Below are positions 17,646-25,703 of a stretch of DNA of 64,000 bases, piece by piece. The notes beneath the pieces were generated by a model. That model had not been told where the DNA came from and did not search any database. It saw nothing but the letters and a program-made list of their open reading frames with translations. Source of the stretch: Roseivirga sp. (lineage in GTDB: Bacteria; Bacteroidota; Bacteroidia; Cytophagales; Cyclobacteriaceae). The position numbers and the translations under genes were made by a program. Location of the stretch: NCBI GenBank assembly GCA_021404565.1, contig JAAWWF010000026.1, positions 62,001 to 126,000 of the forward strand. The letters run 5' to 3'. The first letter of the stretch is position 1. Every line of letters begins with the position of its first letter.

Positions 17646-17819
17646 TCATCCGTCTCTGCGGTGCTGACGGGGGCTCTCGGTGCCGTCAGCCACCGTTACG
17701 GATATTGAAAATGACCCAGCAAAATCCATATCGGATGTAACGGTGGTGGCGGTCACTGAATAATTGTCGCCTTTGCCTGTTAAGGGCATAAAATCTTCAG
17801 GACAAGCACTGTCGGGATT
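17646..17819 (-). pseudogene. Remnant of a secreted beta-rich repeat protein
   Basis: An open stretch without a start reads NPDSACPEDFMPLTGKG followed by a Ser/Thr/Val-rich strand pattern ending SFSISVTVADGTESP, then runs into a stop. This resembles an Ig-like or cadherin-like extracellular domain of large gliding-bacterium surface proteins. A stop lies two codons before it, so the gene is only a fragment. Confidence 0.4.
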
Positions 17820-18020
17820 CGTTTACCAGGCTTACCTATATCAATGTAATATACTCTTCACTCTCTTCCAAACCAGCACCCTGCCTGCAGCTACAGAAAC
17901 CTGCCCGCAACAAGGATAACGGAATGGGCATTGGTTTGCGAAAAAGGAGAAGGTTTTCAACCTTTAAGTGGATTAATGCAAGAGTCATTAAACCCGGTGA
18001 GGGGTAAAAAAGAACAAAGC

Positions 18021-18653
18021 ATGAAAGCAGGTTTCAATGACGAATTCTGGAAAGAAGAATTGAGGAAAGTCATCATCCTGAAGTTGACTACCGAAACGGA
18101 TGAGGCGGGCATGACCTCACTGCATTATCAAATGCTGGAAGCAGCCACCACCGTACATGAAAAGACGCTCAAGCGATTTTTGAGGTACCGTGAAAACATC
18201 AATCCGCACAACATTAACCTACTGTCGGCCTATGCTCTATTTGGCAAAGATGATCTGAAAACAGACACGAAGAATAAAACCGACTACTTTATTCAGTTTA
18301 TCAAAAGCAAACACTCAGCAGCGGAGGAGAGCCCGGAGACGGAGCCGAGCCCTGAGGCCTCTGGCTATACCGACTGGCTTGGCAATGAGAAAGAGCTGCT
18401 TATGATATACGAGGTGGCATTTCTGTGGCACGGGCAGGAACCACCCGCGATTGCCTCACATGTGTTTCTGATGACGCGCAAAATGGAGGAAACTAAACAA
18501 AAACTACATGATGCCATTACTGCCGGAGATCTTAAGGCAGCTCACCAGGTAATTAACCCGGATGGCACCGGCACACGCTGGGTCAGCAAAACGGACCTGC
18601 GTGCCTTTGCAGAAAAGATAGGCCAGTATCCGGAGTTTTTGTTTCCAAAGTAG
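18021..18653 (+). CDS. Hypothetical protein with a helical, HTH-like N-terminus
   Basis: About 210 residues from the ATG at 18021. An upstream extension to 17931 is open but has poor composition, so the internal ATG is preferred. The segment ATTVHEKTLKRFLRYRENINPHNINLLSAYALFG looks like a helix-turn-helix pair of the XRE kind. An acidic, proline-containing linker follows, then a helical C-terminal half. There is no signal peptide or membrane helix. No function is assigned, and a regulator is a possibility only. Confidence 0.6.
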   Translation: MKAGFNDEFWKEELRKVIILKLTTETDEAGMTSLHYQMLEAATTVHEKTLKRFLRYRENINPHNINLLSAYALFGKDDLKTDTKNKTDYFIQFIKSKHSAAEESPETEPSPEASGYTDWLGNEKELLMIYEVAFLWHGQEPPAIASHVFLMTRKMEETKQKLHDAITAGDLKAAHQVINPDGTGTRWVSKTDLRAFAEKIGQYPEFLFPK

Positions 18654-18728
18654 TTTCCCCGCATCAGATCGGAATATCAAACAGCATTTTGGTTAGGTAC
18701 TTTCACGAAAAGGTTTCGGCTGTATCTT

Positions 18729-19598
18729 GTGTTCAGGGGTACCGTTTTTAAGCTCAAGGTTTATCTTTTTGAAAAAGTTTTTCCGTATTTAGTCTGGCTC
18801 CAGCCACAAACTCTCTGTATGACCGCCTTCCACAAAGCCTTATCGTTGATAAAAAGAGAGTTTAGTTACTTTCGCATCAAACCAGGCAGGCTGATTTTTG
18901 ATCATATTTCAAAATGCGCAGGCACGAGTGTCTATTACTTCTTAAAACCTTATTACCCCTACCGAAAAACTTACAGCATCAACGGGTCAAGCCCTGAAAA
19001 ATCCGTTCAGAACTTCGCGCGCCTTGCTGAAAAAAAACAACAATCTTATCTGCTGATCCACGGCCACCTGGCCCGAGGGCTCTTTTCTCTTGTGCCTGAA
19101 AACACCCTCTACATCACCACGCTAAGAGACCCTATCGACAGAATTGCCTCTCACTATGAGTATGTAAAGAGGGATAAGACCAATCACCTACATAGAAAGG
19201 TAGTGGAAGGGAATATTTTTCTCACCGACTACTGTGCACGGCACCTGAGCCCGGAGCTGGAAAATTGGTATGTCAGCTATTTCTCCGGCTTGACGAAGGA
19301 TGAAATGTATGCCGACCCCGGTCAGGCTATTGAAATTGCCTACAGCCATCTGATAAAAGACTATCAACTCATAGGCTTTCAGGATCGTATTCCTGATTTT
19401 CTGAACAAGGTAGCTGAGCTGGCTGGCTTGCCAAACGCCAAGGCAGATAAGCATCATAAAAACAAGACCATCCGCCATGATGGAGGTAGCCTGAGTGATG
19501 AAGAAAGAGATAGTATTAGCAGCTACAACAAGCTGGACATAGCGCTGTATGAAAAGCTCATGTTGCTGAGAAAAAACGGTACCATCTTAAATATATGA
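18729..19598 (+). CDS. Sulfotransferase-family protein
   Basis: Resembles the carbohydrate sulfotransferases of the Sulfotransfer_2 (heparan 2-O / chondroitin type) group, which move sulfate from PAPS to a sugar. The 5'-phosphosulfate loop reads FDHISKCAGTSVYYFL and the 3'-phosphate segment TTLRDPIDRIASHYEYV, both well formed and at the expected distance. The start is GTG at 18729 or, more conservatively, ATG at 18819, which keeps both motifs. No signal peptide is evident, so it probably acts in the cytoplasm on a polysaccharide or glycolipid precursor. No glycan-biosynthesis neighbours are present to name the substrate. Confidence 0.85.
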   Translation: MFRGTVFKLKVYLFEKVFPYLVWLQPQTLCMTAFHKALSLIKREFSYFRIKPGRLIFDHISKCAGTSVYYFLKPYYPYRKTYSINGSSPEKSVQNFARLAEKKQQSYLLIHGHLARGLFSLVPENTLYITTLRDPIDRIASHYEYVKRDKTNHLHRKVVEGNIFLTDYCARHLSPELENWYVSYFSGLTKDEMYADPGQAIEIAYSHLIKDYQLIGFQDRIPDFLNKVAELAGLPNAKADKHHKNKTIRHDGGSLSDEERDSISSYNKLDIALYEKLMLLRKNGTILNI

Positions 19599-19648
19599 GG
19601 ACTTCTACGCATTACTTTCAAGAACCCCTGGAGCTGATAAACCAACTC

Positions 19649-21748
19649 TCAACGAAGCGTTAATGAAGTAGACTCCACCAGTCCCTCACCTTCCAGCAAA
19701 CTGCGCAATGCATTATGATCTTCCCAGAAACGGGCGGTAATGGCTGCCATGGTTTCCGTGAACTCAGGGTGGTCGGATAGCAGGTGTATAATCGGGTCGT
19801 CTTCCATCAGCAGTACAAACCAGTACTGGTAGTTGCGCTGTTGAGCAAAGAGCTTCAGGTGTGCTATGCCCTTTTCCACCTCGCCCTGCACCGCATAATA
19901 GGCGGCCATGCTAAGGTCTTTATACATGCTTTCATCCCCCTCTGCATACTGCAGGTAGCTTTCAATGTAGCGGGCACCCCGCTCTTGCTGGCCCACCTGC
20001 TGCATCACAAAACCGATCTTGATATCTTCAGTAATAAATATATCAAAGCCGAACATTTCCCGGGCGTTTACAAACTTATCGTAATACAAATAGGCCGACT
20101 CGTAGTCTTCCATGGTGTAGTACACCTTGGCTACTTCCTGCACTACATCCAGGCGAGTGGTGTCTTTCTGTAGGGTTTGCAGCAGCATATTGAGCGTGCG
20201 TGGTACATCTTTATCCCTGGCCAGCAGGATATAGGCATATACATACTCTGAGAAGAGGTTGGTGGGGTCATAGTCCATCGAAACCTTGATATACTGCTCT
20301 GCCTCCTTGATAAATCCGGTTTGGGCCAGGGCATTGGCCAGATGCAAATACGAGATACTTGTGGTGGCCGAATCTACACTCGTTCTGTCCAGCTTGATAC
20401 CCCGCAGGGCATACTGCAGATACTTTTGCGTATCGGGCATATGAGCGTTGTAGATACTGGAAAGAAAGTTATAAGCCTCAGCAGAGTTGGGGTTGTACAG
20501 TAAGACTTTCTGCATATACTCAGCGGCCAGCTCATACTCATAGGCCTGCAGATAGTACAGCCCCTTGGCAATCAGGCTTTCCGGCAGCTCGGCATCTAAA
20601 AGCAGCGCCTGATCCGCAAACTGCTTAAGATCGTCCATATGCACCTTATTGGCCTGGAAAAAGTCCAGGTAATAATAGCAAATGGCAGCTGAAGCATAAG
20701 CATGGGCAAAGTCTTCATCTTCCGCAATGGCCTTATCGAAATAGCTGATGGCCCTTTCGAGCGCCTCAAAGCTTTTCACCTTGGTGAGCTCCATGCCCTT
20801 GAGGTAATAGTCATAGGCTGTAAGGCTTTGGGTGGGTATCTTCTCAATTCTGCGCTGCTCTTCCGGGGTAATGATCACCTCTATTTCATCGGCAATCGCC
20901 TGTGCTACTTCGGCCTGAAGCGAAAAAATGTCCAGGGTCTGTCTGCTGTATCGCTCCGACCATAAGTGGCGGTCGCTTCGGGCCTCAATCAGCTGTATGG
21001 TCAGAATGATCTGATCTCCCACCTTCTGGCCGCTGCCTTCCACAAAATAGTTCACATCCATTTCTTCAGCCATTTCAGCAATGGACTTAGACTGATGACG
21101 GTATTGCTCCACCGAAGTGCGGCTCACCACCCGCAGGTCTTCTATTTTCTGCAGGTTGTTGAGCACCGCCTCCATCAGTCCGTTAATAAAGTAAACATTG
21201 GACGAGTCGTTGCTATCGTTTTTAAAGGGTAGCACGGCAATAGACTTCTCAAAGGGCAGCTCAGCAGGGCGGGATTTTCTGGCCATCAGAAAAACAACCA
21301 CCAGCAATGCCAGCACTGCGAGGGCAACCAGTGGTCTGAGTATTCCGTTCGGCTTCTTCTCCACAGCCTGAGCCAAGGGGGCCACAGGTTCTTCAGCCAA
21401 CTCGCTGGCTCTTTTAGCCTCTTCTCCGGGTGGATAGCCGTATTGCTCGCGAAAGCATTTGATGAAATAGGAGGTACTGTTGAAACCTACTTTGTACGAA
21501 ACCTCCGAGACATTAAAGGAGCTGTCTTGCAGCAGCGCCTTTGCACGATGTAGTCTTACCTGCCTGATGAACACGCTGACCGAAAGTCCTGTAAGCTTCT
21601 GCACCTTTCTCAGCAGGTTAGACCGGCTCATGCCCACCTTTTCAGCCAGCTCGGCCACGCCAAAGTTTTCGTCTTCCATATGTTCCTCTATCACAGCAAT
21701 AAGCTGCTGAAGGAATTCATTTTTGATATGGAAAAATTCTGGAGTCAC
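19649..21748 (-). CDS. AraC-type HTH, membrane-anchored TPR regulator
   Basis: 699 residues. An AraC double HTH occupies residues 10-110 (GVAELAEKVGMSRSNLLRKVQ and the second helix pair ending in GYPPGEE). A single transmembrane helix lies near 147-166. A TolB/FlgO-like domain follows (SIAVLPFKNDSND ... DVNYFVEGSG ... HLWSERYSR, about 178-280), then TPR repeats to the C-terminus. The DNA-binding part is cytoplasmic and the TPR part periplasmic, making this a one-component membrane sensor. It is divergent from the ankyrin lipoprotein gene across 356 bases and could regulate it. Confidence 0.9.
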   Translation of the reverse strand: MTPEFFHIKNEFLQQLIAVIEEHMEDENFGVAELAEKVGMSRSNLLRKVQKLTGLSVSVFIRQVRLHRAKALLQDSSFNVSEVSYKVGFNSTSYFIKCFREQYGYPPGEEAKRASELAEEPVAPLAQAVEKKPNGILRPLVALAVLALLVVVFLMARKSRPAELPFEKSIAVLPFKNDSNDSSNVYFINGLMEAVLNNLQKIEDLRVVSRTSVEQYRHQSKSIAEMAEEMDVNYFVEGSGQKVGDQIILTIQLIEARSDRHLWSERYSRQTLDIFSLQAEVAQAIADEIEVIITPEEQRRIEKIPTQSLTAYDYYLKGMELTKVKSFEALERAISYFDKAIAEDEDFAHAYASAAICYYYLDFFQANKVHMDDLKQFADQALLLDAELPESLIAKGLYYLQAYEYELAAEYMQKVLLYNPNSAEAYNFLSSIYNAHMPDTQKYLQYALRGIKLDRTSVDSATTSISYLHLANALAQTGFIKEAEQYIKVSMDYDPTNLFSEYVYAYILLARDKDVPRTLNMLLQTLQKDTTRLDVVQEVAKVYYTMEDYESAYLYYDKFVNAREMFGFDIFITEDIKIGFVMQQVGQQERGARYIESYLQYAEGDESMYKDLSMAAYYAVQGEVEKGIAHLKLFAQQRNYQYWFVLLMEDDPIIHLLSDHPEFTETMAAITARFWEDHNALRSLLEGEGLVESTSLTLR

Positions 21749-22104
21749 TCGTTTCTAAAAGTTCTTTGTGTTTAGTCAGAAGTCAACCATTCAAACTTGA
21801 TTCTACCCCAACCCTAAAGAGTGACTCTACTGAGTTAGCACTCCCCTTAGGGAATAAAAGAGCGGAATGGTATGGCTGCGGGCATCAAAACCACCCTACA
21901 ATATTGGGCAGGATAAACGCCATTTCCAAGCCCCTCAAAATTAGCCTCAAAAGCGCTTTTGCGTCATAGTTTATACCCATACATCATAGTTTTCATCACC
22001 GATTCATAGCTGATACAATTGGCCGCATAGCTGATTAGTAGCACCAGGGGCTCTTTATGACCTTTGTAATATCGAAATGAATCAAACACTTAAGAATAAA
22101 AAAG
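21749..22104. other. Intergenic region between divergent genes
   Basis: Holds the promoters of the TPR regulator (minus) and the ankyrin lipoprotein (plus). A GACCTTTG near 22060 is one base off the TAnnTTTG box. A CCCCTTAGGGAATAA motif at about 21842 recurs in the 23870-23987 element. Open frames here show no coding character. Confidence 0.5.
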
Positions 22105-22695
22105 ATGAAAACTCAAAAGATCAATTTCATTAAAAACTGGAGCAGCTTAATACTCTTAATCACACTATTTGCCTTAACCTCATGCAACAATGGCGGGGCA
22201 GAAAACACAGAGGAGGCGTCAACCCCCAAGGCTCCTAAGATGGACATCATGGCGGCCACTTTTATGGGTAACACCGAAGCCGTACAAGGCCATATCGCAG
22301 CCAAAACAGACCTGAATCAGAAAGATGATTTCGGCTCTACACCTCTTACCATTGCATCTACTTTTGGTAAAATAGAAATAGCCAAACTGCTGATCGAAGG
22401 CGGTGCCGACCTGAATGCCACCAGTGCCGATGGGTCTACTCCATTGCACACAGCTTCTTTTTTCGGACATACTGAAATCGTGAAGCAACTTTTGGCCAAA
22501 AACGCAGACCTTACCATACGCAATAGCTTCGGGGTAACGGCTCTTGAGTCTTTGTCTGTCCCTTTCGGCCAGGTAAAGGCGGTGTATGATCAGGTAGGCA
22601 AAGACCTCGGTCCGTTGGGTCTGAAGCTTGACTATGCTAAAATCGAAACCGCCCGCCCGGTAATTGCCGAAATGATCAGAAAGGCGCAACAGTAG
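22105..22695 (+). CDS. Ankyrin-repeat lipoprotein
   Basis: 196 residues. The signal peptide ends in a good lipobox (FALTSC, cysteine 27), so the protein is lipid-anchored in the cell envelope. An acidic linker is followed by about three ankyrin repeats (residues 48-150), with clear GSTPLTIASTFGKIEIAKLLIEGGADLN and GSTPLHTASFFGHTEIVKQLLAKNADL units. The C-terminal helix is not part of the repeat. It probably binds a protein partner; a ligand cannot be named. Confidence 0.93.
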   Translation: MKTQKINFIKNWSSLILLITLFALTSCNNGGAENTEEASTPKAPKMDIMAATFMGNTEAVQGHIAAKTDLNQKDDFGSTPLTIASTFGKIEIAKLLIEGGADLNATSADGSTPLHTASFFGHTEIVKQLLAKNADLTIRNSFGVTALESLSVPFGQVKAVYDQVGKDLGPLGLKLDYAKIETARPVIAEMIRKAQQ

Positions 22696-22709
22696 AGAAT
22701 GTTAAATGA

Positions 22710-22738
22710 TGAATGTTGAATTCGTCATTCAACATTCA
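22710..22738. terminator. Hairpin after the ankyrin gene
   Basis: TGAATGTTGAAT (22710-22721) pairs perfectly with ATTCAACATTCA (22727-22738) around a five-base loop. No T-run follows, so it may be an RNA-stabilising hairpin rather than a true terminator. It lies between the ankyrin and acyltransferase genes. Confidence 0.45.
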
Positions 22739-22769
22739 ACACCTAACATCCATCATTTCAAGTAAGATT

Positions 22770-23855
22770 ATGATCAGTACAGAAAGAAGATATGATATAG
22801 ATTGGCTCAGGGTTATCGCCATCGGTTTGCTACTTATTTACCACGTTTCCATTGGCTTCCAACCCTGGGGAGTTTTTATAGGCTTTATTCAAAATGGCGA
22901 TTCGCTGGAGTCCATCTGGATTCCCATGAGCATGCTCAATGTATGGCGCATTCCACTGCTGTTCTTTGTATCTGGAATGGGGGTTTGCTTTGCCATTCGC
23001 AGGCGCAATTTCAAGGAGCTGTTTATAGAACGTTCCAAACGCATACTCATGCCCTTTATGTTTGGTATGCTGGCCATAGCGCCACTGCACGTTTTTCTAT
23101 GGCAGGACTATTACCAGCAGGACATTGAGTATATCCTGAACCCATCCCACCTCTGGTTTCTGGCCAATATCTTTATCTATGTGGTGGTGCTGTCACCTAT
23201 CTTCTTTTACCTGAAGAAAAACCAGGGTGGCAAGCTCAACATATGGCTGAACAAGGTCTTCAGCAATCCACTTGGCTTCGTTATCATCCTGATCCCTTTT
23301 ATTGCCGAGGCCATGATTGTAAATCCGGAGGGCTTCGAAGTTTATGCTATGACGGGCCATGGTTTCTGGCTGGGCATGATTGCCTTTCTTACCGGTTTCT
23401 GCTGCGTATACAGCGGCACAGCCTTTTGGCAAACTGCCAAAAAATGGAAGTGGTTGTTCCTGGGTTTGGCTTTGGCGCTGTACATAGTAAGGCTGGTTTT
23501 CTTTGAGCTGAAGTCACCCAACTACTTGCTCTCTATAGAGTCTAATCTGTGGATTTTCTCAGTATTTGGTTTGGGCTATACTTATCTGAATCACCCGAGC
23601 AAAAGACTAACCTACCTGAGTCAGGCCGCCTACCCTATCTATATCATTCACATGTTCTTCCTATTCCTGGGCTCCTATATCTTCTTCGGCATAGACATGC
23701 ATGTGGTACTTAAGTTCATACTTACGGTACTCTTTACGGGGGTTGGCTGCTTCGTTACCTATGAGTTTGGAATCAGCAGGGTGAGATTCCTCCGCCCACT
23801 CTTTGGCCTCAAGGTAGTGAAGCCTGAGAAAAAGGCTGAACTGAGCTATGAGTAG
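22770..23855 (+). CDS. Acyltransferase family 3 membrane protein (OpgC-like)
   Basis: 361 residues from the ATG at 22770; the upstream in-frame ATG at 22713 lies inside the hairpin and adds an unlikely N-terminus. About ten transmembrane helices. The family hallmark at the N-terminus, RRYDIDWLRVIAIGLLLIYH, carries the conserved histidine of the acyltransferase_3 fold, and an RRRNFKELFIERSKRILMP loop follows the third helix. Members move acyl groups (acetyl, succinyl) onto glycans or other extracytoplasmic acceptors. The acceptor is unknown. The short gap to the ankyrin gene could mean cotranscription. Confidence 0.88.
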   Translation: MISTERRYDIDWLRVIAIGLLLIYHVSIGFQPWGVFIGFIQNGDSLESIWIPMSMLNVWRIPLLFFVSGMGVCFAIRRRNFKELFIERSKRILMPFMFGMLAIAPLHVFLWQDYYQQDIEYILNPSHLWFLANIFIYVVVLSPIFFYLKKNQGGKLNIWLNKVFSNPLGFVIILIPFIAEAMIVNPEGFEVYAMTGHGFWLGMIAFLTGFCCVYSGTAFWQTAKKWKWLFLGLALALYIVRLVFFELKSPNYLLSIESNLWIFSVFGLGYTYLNHPSKRLTYLSQAAYPIYIIHMFFLFLGSYIFFGIDMHVVLKFILTVLFTGVGCFVTYEFGISRVRFLRPLFGLKVVKPEKKAELSYE

Positions 23856-23869
23856 TGGAAAACGGTAAT

Positions 23870-23987
23870 GTTGAGTTAAGCGATCAGACAGCATAAATCA
23901 ACCCTCCACCCCATACCCTGAAGGGTGATATTAATCTATTTGTCTACCCCTTTAGGGAATAAGGGTGGAATTACGGCTTAACTCAAC
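23870..23987. repeat. 118-bp element with 12-bp terminal inverted repeats
   Basis: GTTGAGTTAAGC (23870-23881) is repeated exactly, inverted, at 23976-23987. The interior contains CCCTGAAGGG and CCCCTTTAGGGAATAAGGG motifs; part of the latter recurs near 21842. The size and structure fit a small nonautonomous element. Confidence 0.5.
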
Positions 23988-23993
23988 GTTCAA

Positions 23994-24027
23994 CTTCCTA
24001 CCCTGATGACCAAGTCAGGGTAGGAAG
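23994..24027. terminator. Perfect 13-bp hairpin
   Basis: CTTCCTACCCTGA (23994-24006) and TCAGGGTAGGAAG (24015-24027) form a perfect stem with an eight-base loop, between the acyltransferase and dioxygenase genes. No clear T-run follows, so termination is plausible but unproven. Confidence 0.45.
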
Positions 24028-24135
24028 CAGTGCTGCTGCCAACCGCAGATTAATGCTCCTGTTAAAGCCTGTTTCTGTTGGACATTAGTCATCATTTTTC
24101 GACTTTCAGGCTGTTACTCTTTCACCCGACTCCAC

Positions 24136-25026
24136 ATGAACAAAGAGCAGTTTTTAAAAGACGGTTATCTCTTATTTCCCAAAGCCATACCCCAGGAACT
24201 CCTTAAAAAATGGCAACAACTCGCAGACAATATCGAGTCGGCCGCTCTGGCGGCACATGCTCTTGGAGATCGTATGGAAAAGGCCTGCGTAGTGGAAGAT
24301 AAAATAGGGCCAAGGCTTATGCGTTTTGATGAACTCTATCTCAGCCATACCCAAGCTCTGCTGGAACTACTGTCTATTGATACCATGCAAGGCATTATCA
24401 AAGAGCTAAGCGGGCCTTCTTCTGTAGTAATATATTGCGACTTGCTTTTTAAACATCAACACCCCCACCCCGTGATCAAATGGCATCAGGGATCACCACA
24501 TTCACGCAATTACCCTTATCTCAACATTGGTATTTACCTCGATAATGCCAACGAAGATGATGGCTGTCTTCGCTATGTACCCGGAACACAAGATAAGCTG
24601 CAGCCAATTTCTGATATCGAAAGAGAGCATGGCTGGACCCCTCCCGGACTGGTACAACAGCCCGCAAAGGTCGGTGATATATTGGTGCAGGATATGATGA
24701 TACTTCACAGCTCAGAACCCAAACGCAGTCCTGGAGCACGCAGAACCATCTACGTGGAAGTGAGACCAATTGAGGGGATCATAGAACAGCAAAAAGTATC
24801 GGACACCTGGCTAGACTCCCGCAAGGCCTTTATGGCAACTTTACTGGAGACAAACCCAGGGGATTATTTCTCAAAAGAGGAGAAAGCCTTTTTCGGAAAG
24901 CCGGCTCAGTCGTCAAAAGAACTCGCCAACCTAATGGGCAGCGACCACCTTAACCCTATTCCCGCTGTTTACAGCGTCATGGATATCAAAGGGCCGGGTT
25001 ACCCTGTTCCGGATGATCTTTTGTGA
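24136..25026 (+). CDS. PhyH-family Fe(II)/2-oxoglutarate enzyme with an HxG (halogenase-like) facial site
   Basis: 296-residue cytoplasmic protein of the phytanoyl-CoA dioxygenase superfamily. The strand KWHQGSPHSRNYPYLNIGIYLD corresponds to the metal site that normally reads H-x-D; here it is H117-Q-G119. The distal histidine is H191 (MMILHSSEP), and the 2-oxoglutarate-binding arginine is R202 or R203 (GARRTIYVEV). GCLRYVPGTQ is the usual GxL-xPGSH-like strand. Loss of the aspartate leaves an open iron site, as in the PhyH-fold halogenases SyrB2 and CytC3 (HxA) and in HxG enzymes such as WelO5 and BesD, where chloride fills it. Halogenation is an inference; an inactive or altered oxygenase is the alternative. 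No biosynthetic neighbours help. Confidence 0.85.
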   Translation: MNKEQFLKDGYLLFPKAIPQELLKKWQQLADNIESAALAAHALGDRMEKACVVEDKIGPRLMRFDELYLSHTQALLELLSIDTMQGIIKELSGPSSVVIYCDLLFKHQHPHPVIKWHQGSPHSRNYPYLNIGIYLDNANEDDGCLRYVPGTQDKLQPISDIEREHGWTPPGLVQQPAKVGDILVQDMMILHSSEPKRSPGARRTIYVEVRPIEGIIEQQKVSDTWLDSRKAFMATLLETNPGDYFSKEEKAFFGKPAQSSKELANLMGSDHLNPIPAVYSVMDIKGPGYPVPDDLL

Positions 25027-25157
25027 AAGTTCATCTCTAAACCAGGCTTCTGTCCAATCTGAAAGATTACTGCATTATCACCAAAAACAAAGCATCAGCA
25101 ACTATCAATGCTTTACATTTCAGGTGTATTCCAATCATCAGTATATTACATTTAGAA

Positions 25158-25337
25158 ATGGAAAGGGTAGTTAGAATTGTAAGGAAAGACGATGCAGGGT
25201 TCGATTCAGAATTCTGGGCGTCCAAAAGTTCATCCGAAAGGCTAGCTGCACTTGAGCATATGAGGAATCAGGTATTGACCAAAAATGGAATCAGACAAAG
25301 ATTTCAAAGAGTTTATCGGATTGTTAAACCATCATGA
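25158..25337 (+). CDS. Small antitoxin-like protein of a nucleotidyltransferase pair
   Basis: 59 residues, ATG start. The pattern VVRIVRKDD ... DSEFWASKSSSERLAALEHMR ... RQRFQRVYRIVKPS matches, by recollection, a common small-protein family found directly upstream of DUF6036-type nucleotidyltransferases in toxin-antitoxin-like pairs. The reading frame is intact. Its partner, which would begin inside this gene's 3' end, is broken (next feature), so it may now be an orphan. Confidence 0.65.
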   Translation: MERVVRIVRKDDAGFDSEFWASKSSSERLAALEHMRNQVLTKNGIRQRFQRVYRIVKPS

Positions 25338-25375
25338 TTTGAATACATAGTGGTCGATGGCTAACATTGACACAC
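25285..25375 (+). pseudogene. 5' remnant of a nucleotidyltransferase-like toxin gene
   Basis: ATG at 25285, overlapping the preceding gene, begins MESDKDFKEFIGLLNHHDL, which fits the N-terminus of nucleotidyltransferases with a (V/E)YLIVGG motif. The frame then reaches a TAG. Shifting by one base gives EYIVVDG, followed by TAA, so there is an apparent one-base loss and then truncation. Nothing of the rest of the gene is seen downstream. Confidence 0.5.
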
Positions 25376-25471
25376 CGTAACTCCTTCTGCTACAGCAACA
25401 TTTTCATAAAATTAAGTCTAAGTCAATATTAACATGCTTTTTTCGCTCCTATCCATATGGGAGGGTAGCTA

Positions 25472-25640
25472 AACCGAAAACAGCGCGAAATACAAGTCGG
25501 TTGGATTTGGCACGCGTGAGCCTCGTGTGGCAAAAACCGAGCTTGGATTTGATGTTTTCGGAAGGGCTTTCCTGCCTGCCAGAGTACCTCAGTACGGCCG
25601 GCACGGTTCGTTAGTTTTTGGCCCAGCAAAAAGTAACAAT
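25472..25640 (+). repeat. Dispersed intergenic repeat (partner at 201-329, inverted)
   Basis: Contains CAGCGCGAAATACAAG, GGCACGCG and TTTTTGGCCCA in the same order as the reverse complement of 201-329. The copies differ at many positions. The open frames across it have no coding character. The rest of 25375-25703 shows no gene. Confidence 0.6.
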
Positions 25641-25703
25641 CAATATCTTGCCTAAAATCACCTCTAACATAGGGTGACGAGTCAGAACTTAATCCGTAGA
25701 AAA

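Noticed and set aside
21766-21969. 67-codon frame upstream of the ankyrin gene
   Set aside because: It lies in a divergent promoter region and shares repeat motifs with 23870-23987; composition is not coding.
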